From positions 509,128 through 573,127 of the forward strand of contig VYZI01000169.1 of NCBI GenBank assembly GCA_013397695.1: a DNA stretch of 64,000 bases. The letters run 5' to 3'. The position numbers and the translations under genes are program-made. Source of the DNA: Centropus unirufus. Lineage: Eukaryota > Chordata > Aves > Cuculiformes > Centropidae. Under the pieces are notes generated by a model. The model made no database searches. It was not told the origin of the DNA and worked only from the letters and a program-made list of their open reading frames with translations. Positions within the stretch are counted from its first letter, which is position 1; each line of letters starts with the position of its first letter. Shown here one piece after another: positions 62,598 to 64,000 of this stretch.

Positions 62598-62689
62598 GAT
62601 GAAGTACTCAGGGATCTGGTTCAGTAGTAACAGGTGTGGTTGGACTCGACCTCAAATGTCTTTTCCAACCTAGTCTGTGACTTTATGAA
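62598..62689 (+). mobile_element. CR1 LINE terminal fragment
   Basis: GGATGAAGTACTCAGGGATC, GGTTGGACTCGACCTCAAAT and TTTTCCAACCTAG. A second CR1 3' end only about 165 bp after the previous one, so this spot was hit twice or duplicated. Confidence 0.88.
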
Positions 62690-62796
62690 CATATTCCATG
62701 AGAAAGCTGGGCTGTGCCCCAGCAAAAGTGCCAACTCCAGCAACAGTTTGTTTTAAAACGATCACATTGTGACGATATCGTAACGATTCGATGGCA

Positions 62797-62823
62797 GAAA
62801 AAAAAAGGAAGCGGGAAAGAAAA
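62797..62823 (-). terminator. Pol III oligo-T terminators of the tRNA
   Basis: On the minus strand a TTTT run lies 6 bases past the tRNA (62823-62820), and a longer T run follows around 62806-62797. The second run would act as a backup stop. Confidence 0.75.
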
Positions 62824-62828
62824 TAATC

Positions 62829-62900
62829 AGGTTCCACCGAGATTTGAACTCGGATCGCTGGATTCAGAGTCCAGAGTGCTAACCATTACACCATGGAACC
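62829..62900 (-). tRNA. tRNA-Gln (anticodon CTG)
   Basis: The reverse complement folds as a full cloverleaf: acceptor GGTTCCA pairs with TGGAACC, anticodon stem CTGGA/TCCAG encloses loop CTCTGAA (anticodon CTG), and T arm CCGAG/CTCGG encloses TTCAAAT. The A box (TGGTGTAATGG) and B box (GTTCAAATC) are intact, there is no intron, and the discriminator base is T. The length is 72 nt, usual for eukaryotic tRNA-Gln. From memory it is identical to the common vertebrate tRNA-Gln-CTG. Isolated, with no tRNA cluster around it. Confidence 0.98.
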
Positions 62901-63293
62901 GCTGTGAAAGCCGCTCCCCCCGCCCAGGACTCGTTCCTTCCCGCCCAGCCCAGCGACCCCCGGTGGGCAAAGCCTCCACGCCTCCCGTTCCCGGCCCCTT
63001 CAGGCGGGGATGCCAAAAAATGGCGGGAAATGATCTCATACGAATAAATTCCCCCCAAATCTGCACATCCCATCGCTTTCCAAGCGCTGATTTTGATGTT
63101 TTCAGGAAGGTCACAGCCCCCAAACCTCTCGCTGAGGGCAGCTCCGGCTCCAGCTCCGCCTGACCTGGCGCTGGGATGGGGAAAGGCTGCAGGGGATCCC
63201 GGGGGAGGCGCCCGCCCGGCTCAGCCCGCGCCGGGCACGGGGAGGAACCGCGGGGAAACGGGCGGGGAGCGGGACAGCGCGTCTGGCGGGCAA
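62880..63293. promoter_or_regulatory. CpG-rich block beside the tRNA, left part of a probable RAB11A-side island
   Basis: CpG density rises abruptly after the tRNA and peaks at 63175-63293 (CCCGGG, CGCGCC, GCGGGG boxes). An E2F-like TGGCGGGAAA lies at 63021-63030. I recognise no exon here. Open frames on both strands reflect GC content only. Confidence 0.6.
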
Positions 63294-63912
63294 AAATTAC
63301 CGTGACTTCGGTGAAACTTAACCGTGCTTTTATGCAAATCGAGAAATTCCACTTTTTCTTTGAAGCAATAACTACTCGTATGTGGAAAAACACAAAAAAA
63401 CCCACGCGATCAGAGGGGCAGTTGTATGACTTTCAAAAACGACAATTACTTAGATAAAAAATACCGCATGGCTTACAAAAAATATCATTAATTAGATTAA
63501 ACTTAGCTGTGCTTTTATTTAAATCGAGAATATTCCACTTTTTTGTTGTAATAACTACTTCTTGTATGTGGAAAAACAAAAAAACCCCACACTGTCAGAG
63601 GGAAATTTATATAACTTTCAAAAATGACAATTATTAGATAGTGCGTGGCTCACAAAAAATACCATTAATTCGATAAAAATTAACTGCTTTTATTTAAATC
63701 GAGAATATTCCACTTTTTTGTTGTAGTAACTACTTCTTGTATGTGGAAAAACACAAAAAAACACGCTATCAGAGGGACATTTGTATAACTTTCAAAAATT
63801 GCAATAACTGAGATAAAAATACTGTGTGGCTCACAAAAATTACCATTAATAAGATGATACTTAACTCCGTTTTTGCTTAAATCAAAATATTCCCCTTTCT
63901 ATCCCAGTAACC
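63294..63912. repeat. AT-rich tandem array, about 3.4 copies of a ~180-bp unit
   Basis: Repeated landmarks include the segment near TTTAAATCGAGAA (about 63318, 63500, 63678, 63859), the TATGTGGAAAAAC block (63378, 63564, 63739) and the ACTTTCAAAAA segment. Spacing is 175-186 bp, and the fourth copy stops after about 50 bp. The unit is AT-rich and sits between two GC-rich segments. I do not recognise it as a known satellite or transposon. Confidence 0.93.
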
Positions 63913-64000
63913 CCCGCCACGGGCGCTGCCCCAGCGGTGAGGGGCGTGGCAATAAGAAAGGGGCGTGGTTTTGAGGGGCGTGGCCTAAGACATGGCGGGC
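63913..64000 (+). promoter_or_regulatory. Probable RAB11A promoter (right edge)
   Basis: Three GGGGCGTGG[C/T] boxes (63941, 63960, 63975), typical KLF/Sp sites, run into ACATGGCGGGC, a YY1-like motif, at the edge. Inference from vertebrate synteny: RAB11A is the next gene and is transcribed rightward, away from DENND4A. No coding sequence is visible; the ATG at 63992 is not followed by the expected M-G-T-R start. Confidence 0.55.

Noticed and set aside
63297..63320. snRNA-type PSE (TTACCGTGACTTCGG...) with nearby octamer
   Set aside because: The octamer lies about 20 bases on the downstream side instead of about 150-200 bases upstream, there is no TATA box or snRNA sequence after it, and other copies do not keep it.
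62827..63405. 192-residue minus-strand frame
   Set aside because: It runs through the tandem array, the CpG-rich block and the tRNA gene; there is no family match and composition alone explains it.
63294..63912. CRISPR array
   Set aside because: The repeats are contiguous ~180-bp units without unique spacers, in a vertebrate genome.
63992..64000. ATGGCGGGC as a RAB11A start codon
   Set aside because: RAB11A starts M-G-T-R; this reads M-A-G and sits in a YY1-like motif, so it is more likely promoter or 5' UTR.

Overview
The window is vertebrate nuclear DNA, almost certainly from a bird. It carries about fourteen fragments of CR1 LINEs with the avian-type 3' end (short ATTCTATG-like repeats after a GGTTGGACTC...TTTTCCAACCT block). 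Introns are compact, and the only protein-coding gene is a close orthologue of vertebrate DENND4A.

Positions 62 to about 44,240 hold the 5' three quarters of DENND4A on the minus strand, so the gene reads right to left. I located 21 consecutive coding exons (C1 to C21) by reading the reverse complement, matching the family protein and checking every splice junction and phase. Together they give 4,270 nt, about 1,423 residues, with no frameshift or internal stop. They cover the MABP region, the uDENN/cDENN/dDENN module, the PPR-like segment and most of the long Ser-rich, partly acidic linker. The remaining C-terminal exons lie left of position 1. DENND4 proteins are known as guanine nucleotide exchange factors for Rab10. 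The start codon is in C1 (31,015). A 5' non-coding exon and CpG-island promoter lie about 13 kb upstream, near 44.0-44.5 kb, next to a 561-base assembly gap.

Positions 44.6 to 62.8 kb are intergenic. A three-copy tandem repeat of about 220 bp abuts the DENND4A CpG island. The rest holds small CR1 remnants and short repeats, and I see no gene there.

The right end has a complete tRNA-Gln(CTG) gene (minus strand, 62,829-62,900), then a CpG-rich block, then an AT-rich tandem array of about 180-bp units, then three GC/CACCC-type boxes running into the window edge. By vertebrate synteny (DENND4A and RAB11A head to head, a tRNA-Gln between them) this edge is probably the RAB11A promoter. No RAB11A coding sequence is inside the window.

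I found no new multi-gene system. The most notable observations are: (i) a 7-bp duplication at the DENND4A start that creates an upstream overlapping out-of-frame ATG; (ii) a TISU/YY1-like element in the first exon that starts a 15-codon uORF; (iii) two unrelated tandem arrays in which the copy beside CpG-rich DNA keeps its CpGs while the next copies have lost them; (iv) an AT-rich array splitting the RAB11A-side CpG island; and (v) a GC-AG intron in DENND4A.
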